64,000 bases of DNA from Paracoccaceae bacterium (GCA_024236495.1 JACKKJ010000002.1:525001-589000); one strand, 5' to 3'; positions 9,641-20,227 are shown, counted from the stretch's first letter. Numbers and translations: made by a program. The notes: a model not told the origin generated them from the sequence alone.

Positions 9641-10798
9641 ATGAGCGATCTGACTATCCCGGCCGCGCGGCCGGCAAATCCGCGTTTCTCTTCGGGCCCC
9701 TGCACGAAGATCCCCGGTTTCTCCCTCGACATGCTTGCCGACGCGCCTCTGGGCCGGTCGCATCGCGCCGCCATCGGAAAGGCAAAGCTGAAAGAGGCGA
9801 TCGATCTTACCCGTGAAATTCTCGGCGTTCCGGCGGACTACCGCATCGGCATCGTCCCCGCCTCCGACACCGGCTCGGTCGAAATGGCGCTCTGGTCGCT
9901 TCTGGGTGCCCGCCCGGTAGAGATGCTGGCCTGGGAAAGCTTCGGCGAGGGCTGGGTCACGGATGTGGTCAAGCAGCTGAAGCTCGACGCCACCGTGAAG
10001 AAGGCCCCGTATGGCGAGATCGTGGATTTCGCGACAGTCGATTTCGCGCGCGACGTGGTCTTCACCTGGAACGGCACCACCTCTGGCGTGCGCCTTGCGA
10101 ACGGCGATGCGATCCCCGCGGATCGCGAGGGCCTCACGATCTGCGACGCGACCAGCGCGGCCTTCGCAATGGACCTGCCCTGGGACAAGCTCGATGTCGT
10201 CACTTTCTCCTGGCAGAAGGTGCTGGGCGGCGAGGGTGGTCATGGCGTCCTGATCCTTTCCCCCCGTGCGGTCGCGCGGCTGGAAAGCTACACCCCCGCC
10301 TGGCCGATGCCGAAGATCTTCCGAATGACCAAGGGCGGCAAGCTGATCGAGGGCATCTTCACCGGCGAGACGATCAACACGCCTTCGATGCTTTGTGTCG
10401 AGGATTACCTCGTCGCGCTCAAATGGGCGAAAGCGCTCGGTGGGCTTCCCGCGCTGATCGCGCGGGCAGCGGCGAATGCCGGGGCGATCGCGGACTTTGT
10501 CGCCACGAGGGACTGGATCGCAAATCTTGCCGTCGATCCCGCGACGGCTTCGACGACCTCGGTCTGCCTGAAGTTCACCGACGACCGGATCAAGGACGGG
10601 GCGGCCTTTGCCAAGGCCGTGGCAAAGCGGCTTGAGAAGGAGGGCGTGGCGCTGGATGCGGGCGCCTATCGCGATGCCCCTCCGGGACTTCGGATCTGGT
10701 GCGGATCGACGGTCGAGACCTCGGACGTCGTGGCGCTGATGCCGTGGATCGAATGGGCCTTCGAGGCCGAGATCGCCGCACAGGCCGTCGTGGCCTGA
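9641..10798 (+). CDS. serC: SerC, phosphoserine aminotransferase
   Basis: SerC is a PLP enzyme that converts 3-phosphohydroxypyruvate to phosphoserine with glutamate as amino donor. The 385-aa protein contains the cofactor lysine in [16 protein letters not shown]. The N-terminal block [15 protein letters not shown] and the overall length are typical of the alphaproteobacterial SerC subclass. AAGGA precedes the ATG. It is followed after 78 bp by serA and lies behind a candidate structured leader. Confidence 0.96.
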   Translation: MSDLTIPAARPANPRFSSGPCTKIPGFSLDMLADAPLGRSHRAAIGKAKLKEAIDLTREILGVPADYRIGIVPASDTGSVEMALWSLLGARPVEMLAWESFGEGWVTDVVKQLKLDATVKKAPYGEIVDFATVDFARDVVFTWNGTTSGVRLANGDAIPADREGLTICDATSAAFAMDLPWDKLDVVTFSWQKVLGGEGGHGVLILSPRAVARLESYTPAWPMPKIFRMTKGGKLIEGIFTGETINTPSMLCVEDYLVALKWAKALGGLPALIARAAANAGAIADFVATRDWIANLAVDPATASTTSVCLKFTDDRIKDGAAFAKAVAKRLEKEGVALDAGAYRDAPPGLRIWCGSTVETSDVVALMPWIEWAFEAEIAAQAVVA

Positions 10799-10876
10799 CC
10801 CCGGGAAATATCGCCTCCGCACAGGCGGGGGCCTTCGATTGATCCCCGCTTCAGCGGGAAACACAGGATAGAAAAC

Positions 10877-12472
10877 ATGGCACCCAAAGTTCTCGTGTCC
10901 GACAAGCTGTCGGAAACCGCCGTCCAGATCTTCCGCGACCGGGGGGTCGAGGTCGATTACCTGCCCGATCTGGGCAAGGACAAGGACAAGCTCTTGGAGG
11001 TCATCGGCCGGTACGAGGGACTTGCCATCCGCTCTGCCACCAAGGTCAGCGACAAGGTGCTGGCTGCGGCAACCAACCTCAGGGTCATTGGCAGGGCCGG
11101 CATCGGCGTCGACAACGTCGACATCCCGGCAGCGTCCAAGCGTGGCGTGATCGTGATGAACACGCCCTTCGGCAACTCGGTCACCACCGCCGAACATGCC
11201 ATCGCGATGATGTTCGCCGTCGCCCGGCAACTGCCCGAGGCAAGCATTTCGACCCATGACGGCAAGTGGGAAAAGAACCGCTTCATGGGGGTGGAGCTTT
11301 TCAACAAGACACTCGGTGTGATCGGTGCGGGCAATATCGGCGGCATCGTCTGCGACCGGGCGCTGGGCCTTCACATGAAGGTCGTCGCCTATGACCCGTT
11401 CCTGAGCGAGGAGCGGGCGAAGGCGATGGGCGTCACGAAGGTGGAACTGGACGAACTGCTGGCGCGGGCCGATTTCATCACCCTGCATGTGCCGCTGACC
11501 GAGAAGACGAAGAACATCCTGTCGAAGGAAGCGATCGCCAAGACCCGGAAGGGCGTGCGAATCATCAACTGCGCGCGGGGTGGTCTGGTGGACGAGGCCG
11601 CATTGGCCGAGGCGCTGAAATCCGGCCATGTCGCTGGCGCTGCCTTCGATGTCTTCGAAACCGAACCCGCCACCGCTTCGCCGCTTTTCCATCTGCCGAA
11701 TGTCGTGGTGACACCGCACCTTGGCGCCTCCACCACCGAAGCACAGGAAAACGTGGCGCTGCAGGTCGCCGAACAGATGTCGGACTACCTGCTGACCGGC
11801 GCCGTGCAGAACGCCCTCAACATGCCGTCGGTGACGGCTGAGGAAGCGGCGGTCATGGGGCCCTGGCTGAAGCTTGCCGACCACCTGGGCGCCTTCGCCG
11901 GCCAACTGACCGACGAACCGATCAAGGCAATCAACGTTCTTTACGACGGCACCGTTTCGGCGATGAACCTTCAGGCGCTCAACTGCGCCGCCATCGCCGG
12001 GATCATGAAGGCGACGAACCCTGATGTGAACCTCGTCTCCGCCCCGGTCATCGCTAAGGAACGCGGCATCCAGATCTCGACCACACGCCAGGAAAAGGGC
12101 GGCGTCTTCGACGGCTACATCAAGCTGACCGTGGTCACCGACAAACGCGACAGGTCCATCGCAGGTACCGTCTTTTCGGACGGCAAGCCGCGGTTCATCC
12201 AGATCAAGGGCATCAACATCGACGCCGAGATCGGGGCCCACATGCTTTACACCACGAACGAGGACGTGCCGGGCATCATCGGGACGCTTGGGCAGACGCT
12301 GGGCGAGAACGGCGTCAACATCGCGAACTTTACCCTGGGCCGCGCGGCAGCCGGGGGCGATGCCATCGCGCTTCTCTATCTTGACGAACGCCTGCCTGAA
12401 CCCGCGCGCCAGCAGTTGATCGCGACGGGCAAGTTCACCTCTGTCCGGCCGCTGGAATTCAACGTCGCCTAG
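10877..12472 (+). CDS. serA: SerA, D-3-phosphoglycerate dehydrogenase
   Basis: SerA oxidises 3-phosphoglycerate with NAD+ and so commits carbon to serine. The 531-aa length is that of the long SerA form: an N-terminal substrate/NAD dehydrogenase core (nucleotide loop GVIGAGNIGG; catalytic region TPHLGAST with its His), an intervening ASB domain, and a C-terminal ACT domain (YTTNEDVPGIIGTLG...VNIANFTLGR) that in relatives senses serine. A co-directional gap of 78 bp to serC suggests an operon. Confidence 0.97.
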   Translation: MAPKVLVSDKLSETAVQIFRDRGVEVDYLPDLGKDKDKLLEVIGRYEGLAIRSATKVSDKVLAAATNLRVIGRAGIGVDNVDIPAASKRGVIVMNTPFGNSVTTAEHAIAMMFAVARQLPEASISTHDGKWEKNRFMGVELFNKTLGVIGAGNIGGIVCDRALGLHMKVVAYDPFLSEERAKAMGVTKVELDELLARADFITLHVPLTEKTKNILSKEAIAKTRKGVRIINCARGGLVDEAALAEALKSGHVAGAAFDVFETEPATASPLFHLPNVVVTPHLGASTTEAQENVALQVAEQMSDYLLTGAVQNALNMPSVTAEEAAVMGPWLKLADHLGAFAGQLTDEPIKAINVLYDGTVSAMNLQALNCAAIAGIMKATNPDVNLVSAPVIAKERGIQISTTRQEKGGVFDGYIKLTVVTDKRDRSIAGTVFSDGKPRFIQIKGINIDAEIGAHMLYTTNEDVPGIIGTLGQTLGENGVNIANFTLGRAAAGGDAIALLYLDERLPEPARQQLIATGKFTSVRPLEFNVA

Positions 12473-12488
12473 GCGCGCCTTTGCGATC

Positions 12489-12515
12489 GGGCCGGCGCGC
12501 AGACCGCGCCGGCCC
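12489..12515 (+). terminator. GC-rich hairpin after serA
   Basis: A perfect 11-bp inverted repeat (12489-12499 with 12505-12515, loop CAGAC) begins 17 nt after the serA stop. No U-tract follows, so it may be a 3'-end stabilising hairpin or a non-canonical terminator. Confidence 0.5.
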
Positions 12516-12621
12516 AGCACCGCCCGGCGGGGCAGAAAACGACGCCGGCAGGTCGCGGAGGATCGCGTCTTGATGGGCCATGGAAGGCAGATTGGCGCCA
12601 CTGAATCACCCGGGTGCCGCC

Positions 12622-13221
12622 ATGTCCTCTCCCGCCTTCGACCGGCTTCTTCTTACCCTTTCGGATATCTACATGGCCGAGGGCCGCGAGGCCGCGGTGC
12701 GCACGGCACGCGCGCTGACCACGACGCCCGCCCGGACGGCATTCGCGCCGCAGCGACCCTGTGCGCTCGACACGATGATGCGCGCGCTTCTCGCGGACGC
12801 GGCGCATCCGGCGGCGGAAGCGATCCTGGCCGCACAGGATCTGATCCCCTGGGGCACCAACCCCGTCGCGGACCGGATGAGCGAAAGCGCCGCCGCCATC
12901 TGCGCGGTCACGACACTCATGGGGCCCGAAGGCCCGATACCCGCGCCGGACCTCCGGCTTGGGCTCTTTTACCAGCGACCCAATGCCTACTACGCGTTGC
13001 ACAACCACGATGCCGACGAAACCTATGTGATCCTCGCGGGCGGCGCGATCTGGACGGCCGGCGACGACACCCGCCATCGCGGACCGGGCGACTACATCCA
13101 TCATCCCAGCCTGATGCCCCATGCCTTCCGAACCGGGGGCGAAGGCCTGCTGGCGCTCTGGCGGTGGAGCGGCGACGTGAATACCCATTCCTACGCATTC
13201 CTGCCCGACGCCGCGGCCTGA
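12622..13221 (+). CDS. cupin protein of the DMSP-lyase-like family
   Basis: This protein of about 199 aa has a helical N-terminus and a C-terminal cupin barrel. The metal-site signature is ALHNHDADETYVILAGG (two His, Glu, Tyr) with the distal His in HHPSLMPHAF. This spacing is that of DddQ/DddL/DddW-type dimethylsulfoniopropionate lyases, which release DMS from DMSP in roseobacters. The family also contains proteins without proven lyase activity, so the substrate is inference. The start is uncertain: ATG 12580 (213 aa) is in frame, and neither ATG has a clear Shine-Dalgarno. No dddD/dmdA-type partner lies nearby. Confidence 0.65.
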   Translation: MSSPAFDRLLLTLSDIYMAEGREAAVRTARALTTTPARTAFAPQRPCALDTMMRALLADAAHPAAEAILAAQDLIPWGTNPVADRMSESAAAICAVTTLMGPEGPIPAPDLRLGLFYQRPNAYYALHNHDADETYVILAGGAIWTAGDDTRHRGPGDYIHHPSLMPHAFRTGGEGLLALWRWSGDVNTHSYAFLPDAAA

Positions 13222-13279
13222 CTGCCGTTGCAGCCCCCGGCCTGCCGCGCTAGGGTCCGCCCGATTGAGGGGCAGGGGC

Positions 13280-14017
13280 ATGCGGACCTACGCGATCGGC
13301 GACATACACGGACATCTCGACAAGCTGGCAGAGGTGCACCGGCTGATCGCGCGGGATCGGGCCGAACAGGCCGACCCGACCGCCCCCGTCGTGCATATCG
13401 GCGATCTGGTGGACAGGGGTCCGGACAGCCGCGGGGTTCTTGACTACCTCCTTGCCGGGCTTGAACGCGGCGAACCATGGGTCGTTCTGAAGGGCAATCA
13501 TGACCGCATGTTCGCCGGCTTCCTTGAAGACCCGGATTCGCAAGACCCGGGCCTGCGCGCCGATCTGAACTGGACGCACCCCAGGCTTGGCGGCGCCGAG
13601 ACCCTGGCCTCCTACGGCGTAACCGGGGTTGGCGACCGCTTTCTGGCCGATCTGGGCGCCGAAGCGCGGCGCGCCGTGCCGGTCGCGCATCGCGATTTCC
13701 TTGCCGGGCTCGAAACCTCTTTCCTGCATGGCGACGCGTTTTTCGTGCATGCAGGCATCCGCCCCGGCGTGCCCTTCGACCGGCAGACGGAAACCGATCT
13801 TCTGTGGATCCGTGCGCCTTTTCTGGACGACACCCGCGATCATGGCGCCCTGGTCGTCCATGGCCATACGCCCGTCGATCTTGTGACCCACTACGGAAAC
13901 CGTCTGAACACCGATACCGGCGCGGGCTATGGCAATCCGTTGTCGGCCGTCGTGATCGAGGGCCGCGATGCCTGGCTGCTGACCCCACACGGCCGTGTGC
14001 CGTTACGTCACGAATAA
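13280..14017 (+). CDS. metallophosphoesterase (PPP-type serine/threonine phosphatase family)
   Basis: This 245-aa calcineurin-like phosphatase carries all metal motifs: GDIHGHLDKL, GDLVDRGPDS, GNHDRMF, and the late HGHTPVD. It resembles bacterial diadenosine tetraphosphatase/protein phosphatase relatives; the substrate cannot be read from sequence. The start at 13280 is chosen because GAGGGGCAGGGG precedes it and the family begins MRTYAIGDIHGH. It lies 58 bp after the cupin gene on the same strand. Confidence 0.88.
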   Translation: MRTYAIGDIHGHLDKLAEVHRLIARDRAEQADPTAPVVHIGDLVDRGPDSRGVLDYLLAGLERGEPWVVLKGNHDRMFAGFLEDPDSQDPGLRADLNWTHPRLGGAETLASYGVTGVGDRFLADLGAEARRAVPVAHRDFLAGLETSFLHGDAFFVHAGIRPGVPFDRQTETDLLWIRAPFLDDTRDHGALVVHGHTPVDLVTHYGNRLNTDTGAGYGNPLSAVVIEGRDAWLLTPHGRVPLRHE

Positions 14018-14058
14018 CCCCGCTTGCCGGAATGCCCCCCGCGTGCTTGCCTTTGCGC

Positions 14059-14619
14059 ATGACACGCGCTGCACGTCCCTATTGGCTTGTCCTTGCCATC
14101 ATTGCCATCGCCGGCCTGTGGCTTCTGTGGGCTGGCCGCGTGCCGATCTGCACCTGCGGATATGTCAAGCTCTGGCATGGCCAGACGATGAGTTCCGAGA
14201 ATTCCCAGCATCTGTCCGACTGGTACACGCCTTCGCACATCCTTCACGGGATCCTGTTCTATGCCGCGCTGTGGATCGTGGCACGCCGCGTTTCCTTCGG
14301 CTGGCGCCTGGCCATCGCGACCGGGGTCGAGGCGGCATGGGAAATTGTCGAAAACTCCGCCTGGATCATCGAACGCTACCGCGCGGTCACCATATCGCTC
14401 GACTATTTCGGCGACAGCGTGGTGAATTCGCTTGCCGACATCCTGGCCATGGTCGTCGGTTTCTTCCTGGCGCGCGCGCTGCCTGTCTGGGCCAGTCTCC
14501 TGATCGTCGTCGGATTCGAGATGCTGACCATGTGGGTGATCCGCGACGGCCTGGCGCTGAACATCCTCATGCTTCTCTATCCGCTCGATGCCGTGCGCGA
14601 CTGGCAGGCGGGCATCTGA
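14059..14619 (+). CDS. DUF2585 family membrane protein
   Basis: This 186-aa integral membrane protein belongs to the UPF0314/DUF2585 family. Signature segments are PICTCGYVKLWHG and SSENSQHLSDWYTPSHILHG, followed by VEAAWEIVENSAWIIERYR. Hydrophobic segments lie near residues 10-28, 72-92, 137-158 and 160-178. The function of the family is unknown. I chose the ATG at 14059 (MTRAARPYW) because the longer upstream frame overlaps the phosphatase gene. Confidence 0.88.
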   Translation: MTRAARPYWLVLAIIAIAGLWLLWAGRVPICTCGYVKLWHGQTMSSENSQHLSDWYTPSHILHGILFYAALWIVARRVSFGWRLAIATGVEAAWEIVENSAWIIERYRAVTISLDYFGDSVVNSLADILAMVVGFFLARALPVWASLLIVVGFEMLTMWVIRDGLALNILMLLYPLDAVRDWQAGI

Positions 14620-14665
14620 CAACCGGGCGGGCCATAGGGCGCCGCCCCATGAAAGGGAATCCATC

Positions 14666-15844
14666 ATGGTCGAGGACATTGTCATCCTGTCCGCCGCCCG
14701 CACCGCGATCGGCACCTTCGGCGGCAGCCTTGCTGGCATGGCCCCGATCGACATCGCCGCTGTCGCGGCCCGCGCCGCGCTTGACCGGGCAGGCGTCCAA
14801 GGCGACCGGATCGGTCATGTCGTCTTCGGCCATGTGATCAACACCGAACCGCGCGACATGTACCTTTCGCGTGTCGCCTCGCTGCAGGCCGGCGTCCCGA
14901 ACGGCACGCCCGCGATGAATGTCAACCGCCTGTGCGGTTCGGGCGTTCAGGCCATCGTCTCGGCCGCGCAGTCCCTTGCCCTCGGCGATGCCGATTTCGC
15001 GCTTGCTGGCGGTGCGGAATGCATGAGCCGTTCGCCCTACGCGCTGCAAACCGTGCGTTGGGGCCAAAAGATGGGCGACACCCGGATGATAGACATGATG
15101 ACCGGTGCGCTGACTTGCCCCTTCGGCACCGGCCATATGGGCGTCACCGCCGAAAATGTCGCGCGCGAACACGGCATCGACCGCGCCGCGCAGGATGCGT
15201 TTGCGTTGGAAAGCCAGGCCCGCGCCGCCCGCGCCATCGCCGAAGGGCGATTTGCCAGCCAGATCGTCCCGGTAGAAATCGCCACACGCAAGGGCACGGT
15301 CGTCTTCGACACCGACGAACACCCAAAGGCGACGACGCCCGAGGCGCTCGCGGCCCTCAGGCCGGTCTTCCAGAAGGATGGAAGCGTCACCGCCGGCAAC
15401 GCATCGGGCATCAACGACGGGGCGGCGGCGCTGGTCCTGGCCCGCGCGGACGCCGCCGGTCGCGCCGGGCTTACACCCCGCGCCCGCATACTGGGCTACG
15501 CCCACGCAGGTGTGCGGCCCGAAGTAATGGGCATCGGCCCCGTCCCGGCGGTCCAGGCGCTTTGTGCGCGGACCGGGCTTTCGGCCGCTGACTTCGACGT
15601 GATCGAATCGAACGAGGCCTTTGCCGCGCAGGCGCTTGCCGTCTCGAAATCGCTTGGCTTCGACCCAGTCCGGGTGAACCCGAACGGCGGGGCCATCGCG
15701 CTTGGCCATCCCGTCGGCGCGACCGGCGCGATCATCACCGTCAAGGCGCTGCACGAACTTGAACGCACCGGCGGCCGGCGCGCGCTTGTCACCATGTGCA
15801 TCGGCGGCGGGCAGGGCATCGCACTCGCGCTCGAGCGGATCTGA
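14666..15844 (+). CDS. acetyl-CoA C-acyltransferase (thiolase)
   Basis: This 392-aa thiolase condenses or cleaves acyl-CoA/acetyl-CoA. The nucleophilic cysteine is in NRLCGSGVQAI, the catalytic histidine in NGGAIALGHPVGATGA, and the second cysteine in TMCIGGGQG. The length and motifs fit biosynthetic acetoacetyl-CoA thiolases (PhaA/AtoB/BktB type). No phaB, hbd or CoA-transferase neighbour is present to fix the pathway, so I give no symbol. GAAAGGGAAT precedes the ATG. Confidence 0.92.
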   Translation: MVEDIVILSAARTAIGTFGGSLAGMAPIDIAAVAARAALDRAGVQGDRIGHVVFGHVINTEPRDMYLSRVASLQAGVPNGTPAMNVNRLCGSGVQAIVSAAQSLALGDADFALAGGAECMSRSPYALQTVRWGQKMGDTRMIDMMTGALTCPFGTGHMGVTAENVAREHGIDRAAQDAFALESQARAARAIAEGRFASQIVPVEIATRKGTVVFDTDEHPKATTPEALAALRPVFQKDGSVTAGNASGINDGAAALVLARADAAGRAGLTPRARILGYAHAGVRPEVMGIGPVPAVQALCARTGLSAADFDVIESNEAFAAQALAVSKSLGFDPVRVNPNGGAIALGHPVGATGAIITVKALHELERTGGRRALVTMCIGGGQGIALALERI

Positions 15845-15933
15845 GGCCGCACCGGGAACCTCCGCCGGCGATTAAACCTCCCTTCATCGCTCTGCGCCAT
15901 CCTTCCGCCGAGGCGCGCGGATGGAGGGTTCGG

Positions 15934-18126
15934 ATGAGCATCGCGGACAAGCTTGTCAGGGAACGCCGGGCACGGCTGGCGGCGGAACGCCTTCTGGACC
16001 AGAAGAAACGCGAACTCCTGACTGCGAACGATGCGCTCTCGCGCCATGCGCTTACCCTCTCGGACCAGATCGTCGCACAGCGCAGCTTCCTGGAAACGGC
16101 CCTGCACGAGGCCGAAACGCTGAAAGGACAGCAGGGCCGATATCTCAGCGATCTTGAAACCGCACACCGCGAAGCGCAGACCGCCCAGCGCCGCCTTTGG
16201 GATGCACTGGACGCAATCCGTGACGGCTTCGCGCTGTTCGACCGGGATCTGCGGCTGGTGGTGGCGAACCGCGCCTACCTGGAACCCTTTGAGGGGATCG
16301 CCCAGATCGCGCCGGGTGTGCATTACGATGTCATCCTCAAGGTCATGGCCGAAGAGGGGATCGCCGACCTTGACGGTATGGATGCGGACGACTGGCGCCA
16401 TCACATGACGGCGCGAATGGTGCGTGAAGTGATCCCGCCGCGTGTCATCCGTCTGAACGGCGGCCATCACATCCGCCTGACCGACCGACGCTGCGACTCC
16501 GGCGACCTTGTCAGTCTGGTGCAGAACATCACCCGCACGATCGAACGCGAAGCCGAACTGCGCGAAGCGCGCGAACGCGCCGAAGCGGCGAACCGCGCCA
16601 AGTCAGCCTTTCTCGCCAACATGAGCCACGAGATCCGGACACCCATGAACGGCGTCATCGGAATGGTCGAACTGCTGTGCGAAACGGCGCTGACAGACGA
16701 CCAGCGGCTTTACGCGGAAACCATCCGGACCTCCGGCGAGGCGCTTCTGGCGATCATCAACGACATCCTCGATTATTCCAAGGCCGAGGCAGAGCGCCTG
16801 CGCCTGAATCCGGGCCCCTTCGACCTTGATCACTGCCTGCACGAAGTGATGATGCTTCTGGCCCCGGCCGCCCGCGACAAGGGCATACGCCTGCTCGTCG
16901 ATTTCGACATGTTCATGCCGACCCGATACATCGCGGATCCGGGCCGTGTCCGGCAAATCCTCACCAACCTGATCGGAAATGCCGTCAAGTTCACTGACAA
17001 GGGTCATGTTCTTGCACGTGTCGTGGGGATGGCCGCAGGCGACGGAACCTATGAGGTCCATGTCACGGTCGAGGATACCGGCATCGGCATCCCTTCGGAG
17101 CATCTTGAACACATCTTCGGCGAATTCAACCAGGTGGAAGATCAGACGAATCGTCGGTTCGAGGGGACCGGCCTTGGTCTTGCGATCACCCGTCAGCTGA
17201 TCAACCTGATGGGGGGCACGGTCTGGGTCGAAAGCGAACCGGGCCATGGGTCATGCTTTGGCTTCAAGCTGACGCTGCCGGCGGCGGAGCCGATCATGGT
17301 CGATCATCCCGACCGCCCGATCCTCCTGCGTTCCGCGCTTGTCGCCGACCCCCTGCTGATCAACCGGGTGATCATCGAACGCCAGCTTCAGACCTATGGG
17401 CTGGCCGTGACCACCTGCCGATCCGCCGGAGAAGCCCTGGCCATCTTCGGCGATGGTCGAAGCTTCGATCTGGTCCTGATCGACGAAGACCTGGAATCGC
17501 TGGGCGGGCAGCCGTTACTTGCTGCCCTGCGCGCGACCGGCTCCGCCGTGCCGATTCTGGGGCTTTTCGCAGATCCGGTCACGATCGGACCGGACAGCGC
17601 CTATGCCGGAAGCCTTCAAAAGCCCATCCTTCGCAGCGAGCTTTATCACCACCTGCGCGCGCTGTCCCCGGCCAGCCTCGCGACCCCGCCGGCCCCTCCC
17701 TCCGAACCGGCGGACGACCGGCAGATGCGAATCCTCGTGGCCGAGGACAACCGGACGAACCAGCTTGTCTTCCGCAAGATGGTCCAGGACTTCGACATCG
17801 CGCTTGAGTTTGCCGCCAACGGACGAGAGGCCGTGGACCTTTGGCAAAGCTTCCAGCCAGACCTGATCTTTATGGACATCTCCATGCCCGAAATGGACGG
17901 GAAAGAGGCAAGTCGCGCGATCCGCAAGACCGAGGAGGGAACCGGCGCGCATGTTCCGATCGTCGCCCTGACAGCGCACGCGCTTGACGGCGACGACGCC
18001 GAGATTCTGGCGGCCGGAATCGACCGGTACCTGACCAAGCCCCTGCGCAAATCCGCACTGGCAGAGAACATCGGCGACTTCCGGCCCGCAGCCACCCGCC
18101 CGCCGGTTCCCCGGGGGGGTGGCTAG
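15934..18126 (+). CDS. cytosolic hybrid sensor histidine kinase with two receiver domains
   Basis: This 730-aa protein has no transmembrane segment. The order is: N-terminal coiled coil (residues about 5-90), a PAS-like domain (about 90-205; [20 protein letters not shown]), a HisKA domain with phospho-acceptor H232 ([11 protein letters not shown]), an HATPase domain (N box [14 protein letters not shown]1 DTGIGIP, G2 GTGLGLAI), a divergent receiver, and a canonical C-terminal receiver (VAEDNRTNQ; phospho-Asp in [12 protein letters not shown]). GGAGGGTTCGG precedes the ATG. No cognate output regulator is adjacent. The stop overlaps the convergent recQ stop (CTAG). Confidence 0.92.
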   Translation: MSIADKLVRERRARLAAERLLDQKKRELLTANDALSRHALTLSDQIVAQRSFLETALHEAETLKGQQGRYLSDLETAHREAQTAQRRLWDALDAIRDGFALFDRDLRLVVANRAYLEPFEGIAQIAPGVHYDVILKVMAEEGIADLDGMDADDWRHHMTARMVREVIPPRVIRLNGGHHIRLTDRRCDSGDLVSLVQNITRTIEREAELREARERAEAANRAKSAFLANMSHEIRTPMNGVIGMVELLCETALTDDQRLYAETIRTSGEALLAIINDILDYSKAEAERLRLNPGPFDLDHCLHEVMMLLAPAARDKGIRLLVDFDMFMPTRYIADPGRVRQILTNLIGNAVKFTDKGHVLARVVGMAAGDGTYEVHVTVEDTGIGIPSEHLEHIFGEFNQVEDQTNRRFEGTGLGLAITRQLINLMGGTVWVESEPGHGSCFGFKLTLPAAEPIMVDHPDRPILLRSALVADPLLINRVIIERQLQTYGLAVTTCRSAGEALAIFGDGRSFDLVLIDEDLESLGGQPLLAALRATGSAVPILGLFADPVTIGPDSAYAGSLQKPILRSELYHHLRALSPASLATPPAPPSEPADDRQMRILVAEDNRTNQLVFRKMVQDFDIALEFAANGREAVDLWQSFQPDLIFMDISMPEMDGKEASRAIRKTEEGTGAHVPIVALTAHALDGDDAEILAAGIDRYLTKPLRKSALAENIGDFRPAATRPPVPRGGG

Positions 18127-20165
18127 TCTTCCTGCAGGACTGCCAGAAACGCCTCCGCGAAGCGGTCGGCCTTCTGCGTTCCCATGCCCCCGATCCGCTC
18201 CATCTCGGCGCGGGTGCGGGGGCGCTGTTCGGCGATACGGGCCAGCGTGTTGTGGGTGCAGGACAGGAACTTTCCCGTCCCGTCCGCCCCCCGCGCCAGA
18301 TCGCGCTGGATGGCCAGCAGACGGTCAAGGACCGTTCCTTCGGCCCGCCCCGCCAGCCGCATCCGCGCTGGGTGCGGCGCGGGATCCGATGCGCCCGTGA
18401 TCACCTCAAGGAACGTCAGGCCAAAGCTCTCAAGCTTCTTCGCGCCGACACCGCCGACCCGCGCCATGTCGTCCAGCGTCGCGGGCCGCCGTTCGGCCAT
18501 CTCGATCAGCGTCCGGTCCGGGAAGATCACATAGGCTGGAACCCGTGCGGCTTCGGCCAGCGCCCGCCGTTTGGCCTTGAGCGCCGACAGAAGCGGCGCA
18601 TCTTCATCCGACACCAGAGCCCGCACGACGGGGCCGGAGGGCACGCGGATCGTGTCGCGCCGAAGCGTAATCGACGCCTCGGCCCGCAGGATCGGTCGCG
18701 CGGCTTCGGTCATGCGCAGGGCGCCCTGACGCTCGGGATCGGGGCGCAGCAGGTCATGACCCAGCATCTGCCGGAAGATCGCCTGCCATTCGGCCTTGGG
18801 CCGGTCCCGTCCGACACCGAAGGTTGGAAGGGCATCGTGCCCGCGTTCGCGCACCTTGGGTGTCATCTGACCGGTCAGCACGTCGATCAGGTGCATGGTG
18901 CCAAAGCTTTCCCCCGTGCGCAGCACCGCCGAAAGAGCCTTGCGCACCGCCTCAGTACCGTCAAACAGCTCCGGCGGGGCGTCGCACAGATCGCAGGCGC
19001 CGCAGGGTTCCGCCTCTTCTCCGAAATAGGACAGAAGGCGGCGGCGGCGGCAGCACGTCGCCTCTGCCAGCCCCAGAAGCGCATTGAGCCGCGCATGATC
19101 GGCTGCCTTTCGGTCGGCGGGCGCGATCCCCTCGTCAATCTGGGCGCGCCGCAGACGGATGTCGTCCGGGCCGTACAGCGTCAGCGTCTCGGCGGGTGCG
19201 CCATCGCGACCGGCGCGTCCGATTTCCTGGTAATAGGCCTCGATCGACTTCGGCAGGTCCGCATGGGCGACCCAGCGGATGTCAGGCTTGTCGATCCCCA
19301 TTCCGAAGGCGACGGTCGCGACCACGATCAGCCCGTCCTCGCGCTGGAACCGAGCCTCGACCTCGCGGCGGTCATCGGCTTCCATCCCGCCATGGTAGTG
19401 GCATGCCGGATGCCCCGCCTCGCGCAGCGCCTGGGCCAGCGTTTCGGTCTTGGCGCGCGTCCCGCAATAGACGATGCCGGATTGCCCCTTGCGCGCTGCG
19501 GCAAAGCTCAGGATCTGCCGACGTGGCTGGTCCTTGACCGAAAAGGCAAGATGGATGTTCGGGCGGTCGAAGCCACGCAGGAAGGTCGCGGGCGTCTCGC
19601 CGTCGAATAGCCGTGTGACGATCTCGGCGCGGGTTTCTTCGTCTGCGGTGGCGGTGAAGGCGGCCAGCGGCACGTCCAGCGCGCGGCGCAGATCGCCGAT
19701 GCGCAGGTAGTCCGGGCGGAAGTCGTGCCCCCATTGGCTGACGCAATGCGCCTCGTCCACGGCGATGCGCGCAGTGCCGATCCGCCGCAACAGCGACAGC
19801 GTCGCACCCGAGGCGAGCCGTTCCGGCGCCATGTAAAGAAGCTTCAGCCGCCCTTCGTCCAGCGCGGCAAAGACCTCTTCGGTTTCCTCTTCGGTATTGC
19901 CAGAGGTCAGCGCCCCTGCCGCGACCCCGGTTTCCCGAAGCGCGCGGACCTGGTCACGCATCAGCGCGATCAGCGGCGAGATGACGACGGTGACGCCATC
20001 GCCCAGAAGTGCCGGCAACTGGTAGCAAAGCGATTTGCCCCCGCCGGTGGGCATGATGGCAAGCGTGTTGCGCCCTTCGGCGACGGCCGCGACAATCTCG
20101 GCCTGACCCGGCCGGAACCCCTCGAATCCGAAAACGGAGGATAGAATCTCCTCGGCGCGCTGCAT
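18123..20165 (-). CDS. recQ: RecQ, ATP-dependent 3'-5' DNA helicase with tandem HRDC domains
   Basis: RecQ unwinds forked and recombination intermediates. The 680-aa protein has the SF2 helicase core (Walker A MPTGGGKSLCYQL, DEAH box IAVDEAHCVSQWGHDFRPDY, motif VI region EIGRAGRDG), the RQC zinc site (CCRRRRLLSYFGE...CGACDLC), and two successive HRDC repeats at the C-terminus, each ending in the HhH-like pattern VGGVGAKKLESFG and IGGMGTQKADRFA. Two HRDC modules are more than the single one of E. coli RecQ. Its stop lies within the last 4 bp of the convergent kinase gene. Confidence 0.95.
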   Translation of the reverse strand: MQRAEEILSSVFGFEGFRPGQAEIVAAVAEGRNTLAIMPTGGGKSLCYQLPALLGDGVTVVISPLIALMRDQVRALRETGVAAGALTSGNTEEETEEVFAALDEGRLKLLYMAPERLASGATLSLLRRIGTARIAVDEAHCVSQWGHDFRPDYLRIGDLRRALDVPLAAFTATADEETRAEIVTRLFDGETPATFLRGFDRPNIHLAFSVKDQPRRQILSFAAARKGQSGIVYCGTRAKTETLAQALREAGHPACHYHGGMEADDRREVEARFQREDGLIVVATVAFGMGIDKPDIRWVAHADLPKSIEAYYQEIGRAGRDGAPAETLTLYGPDDIRLRRAQIDEGIAPADRKAADHARLNALLGLAEATCCRRRRLLSYFGEEAEPCGACDLCDAPPELFDGTEAVRKALSAVLRTGESFGTMHLIDVLTGQMTPKVRERGHDALPTFGVGRDRPKAEWQAIFRQMLGHDLLRPDPERQGALRMTEAARPILRAEASITLRRDTIRVPSGPVVRALVSDEDAPLLSALKAKRRALAEAARVPAYVIFPDRTLIEMAERRPATLDDMARVGGVGAKKLESFGLTFLEVITGASDPAPHPARMRLAGRAEGTVLDRLLAIQRDLARGADGTGKFLSCTHNTLARIAEQRPRTRAEMERIGGMGTQKADRFAEAFLAVLQED

Positions 20166-20227
20166 CGTTGCTCTGATCTCTGCTCGTTGCCCCGGAGCCT
20201 TTCACGAAGGGCGGGGCGAAGCAAGGC

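Noticed and set aside
9440..12601. 1053-codon open frame opposite serC and serA
   Set aside because: It spans two well-defined genes and their gap on the other strand; a codon-bias artefact.
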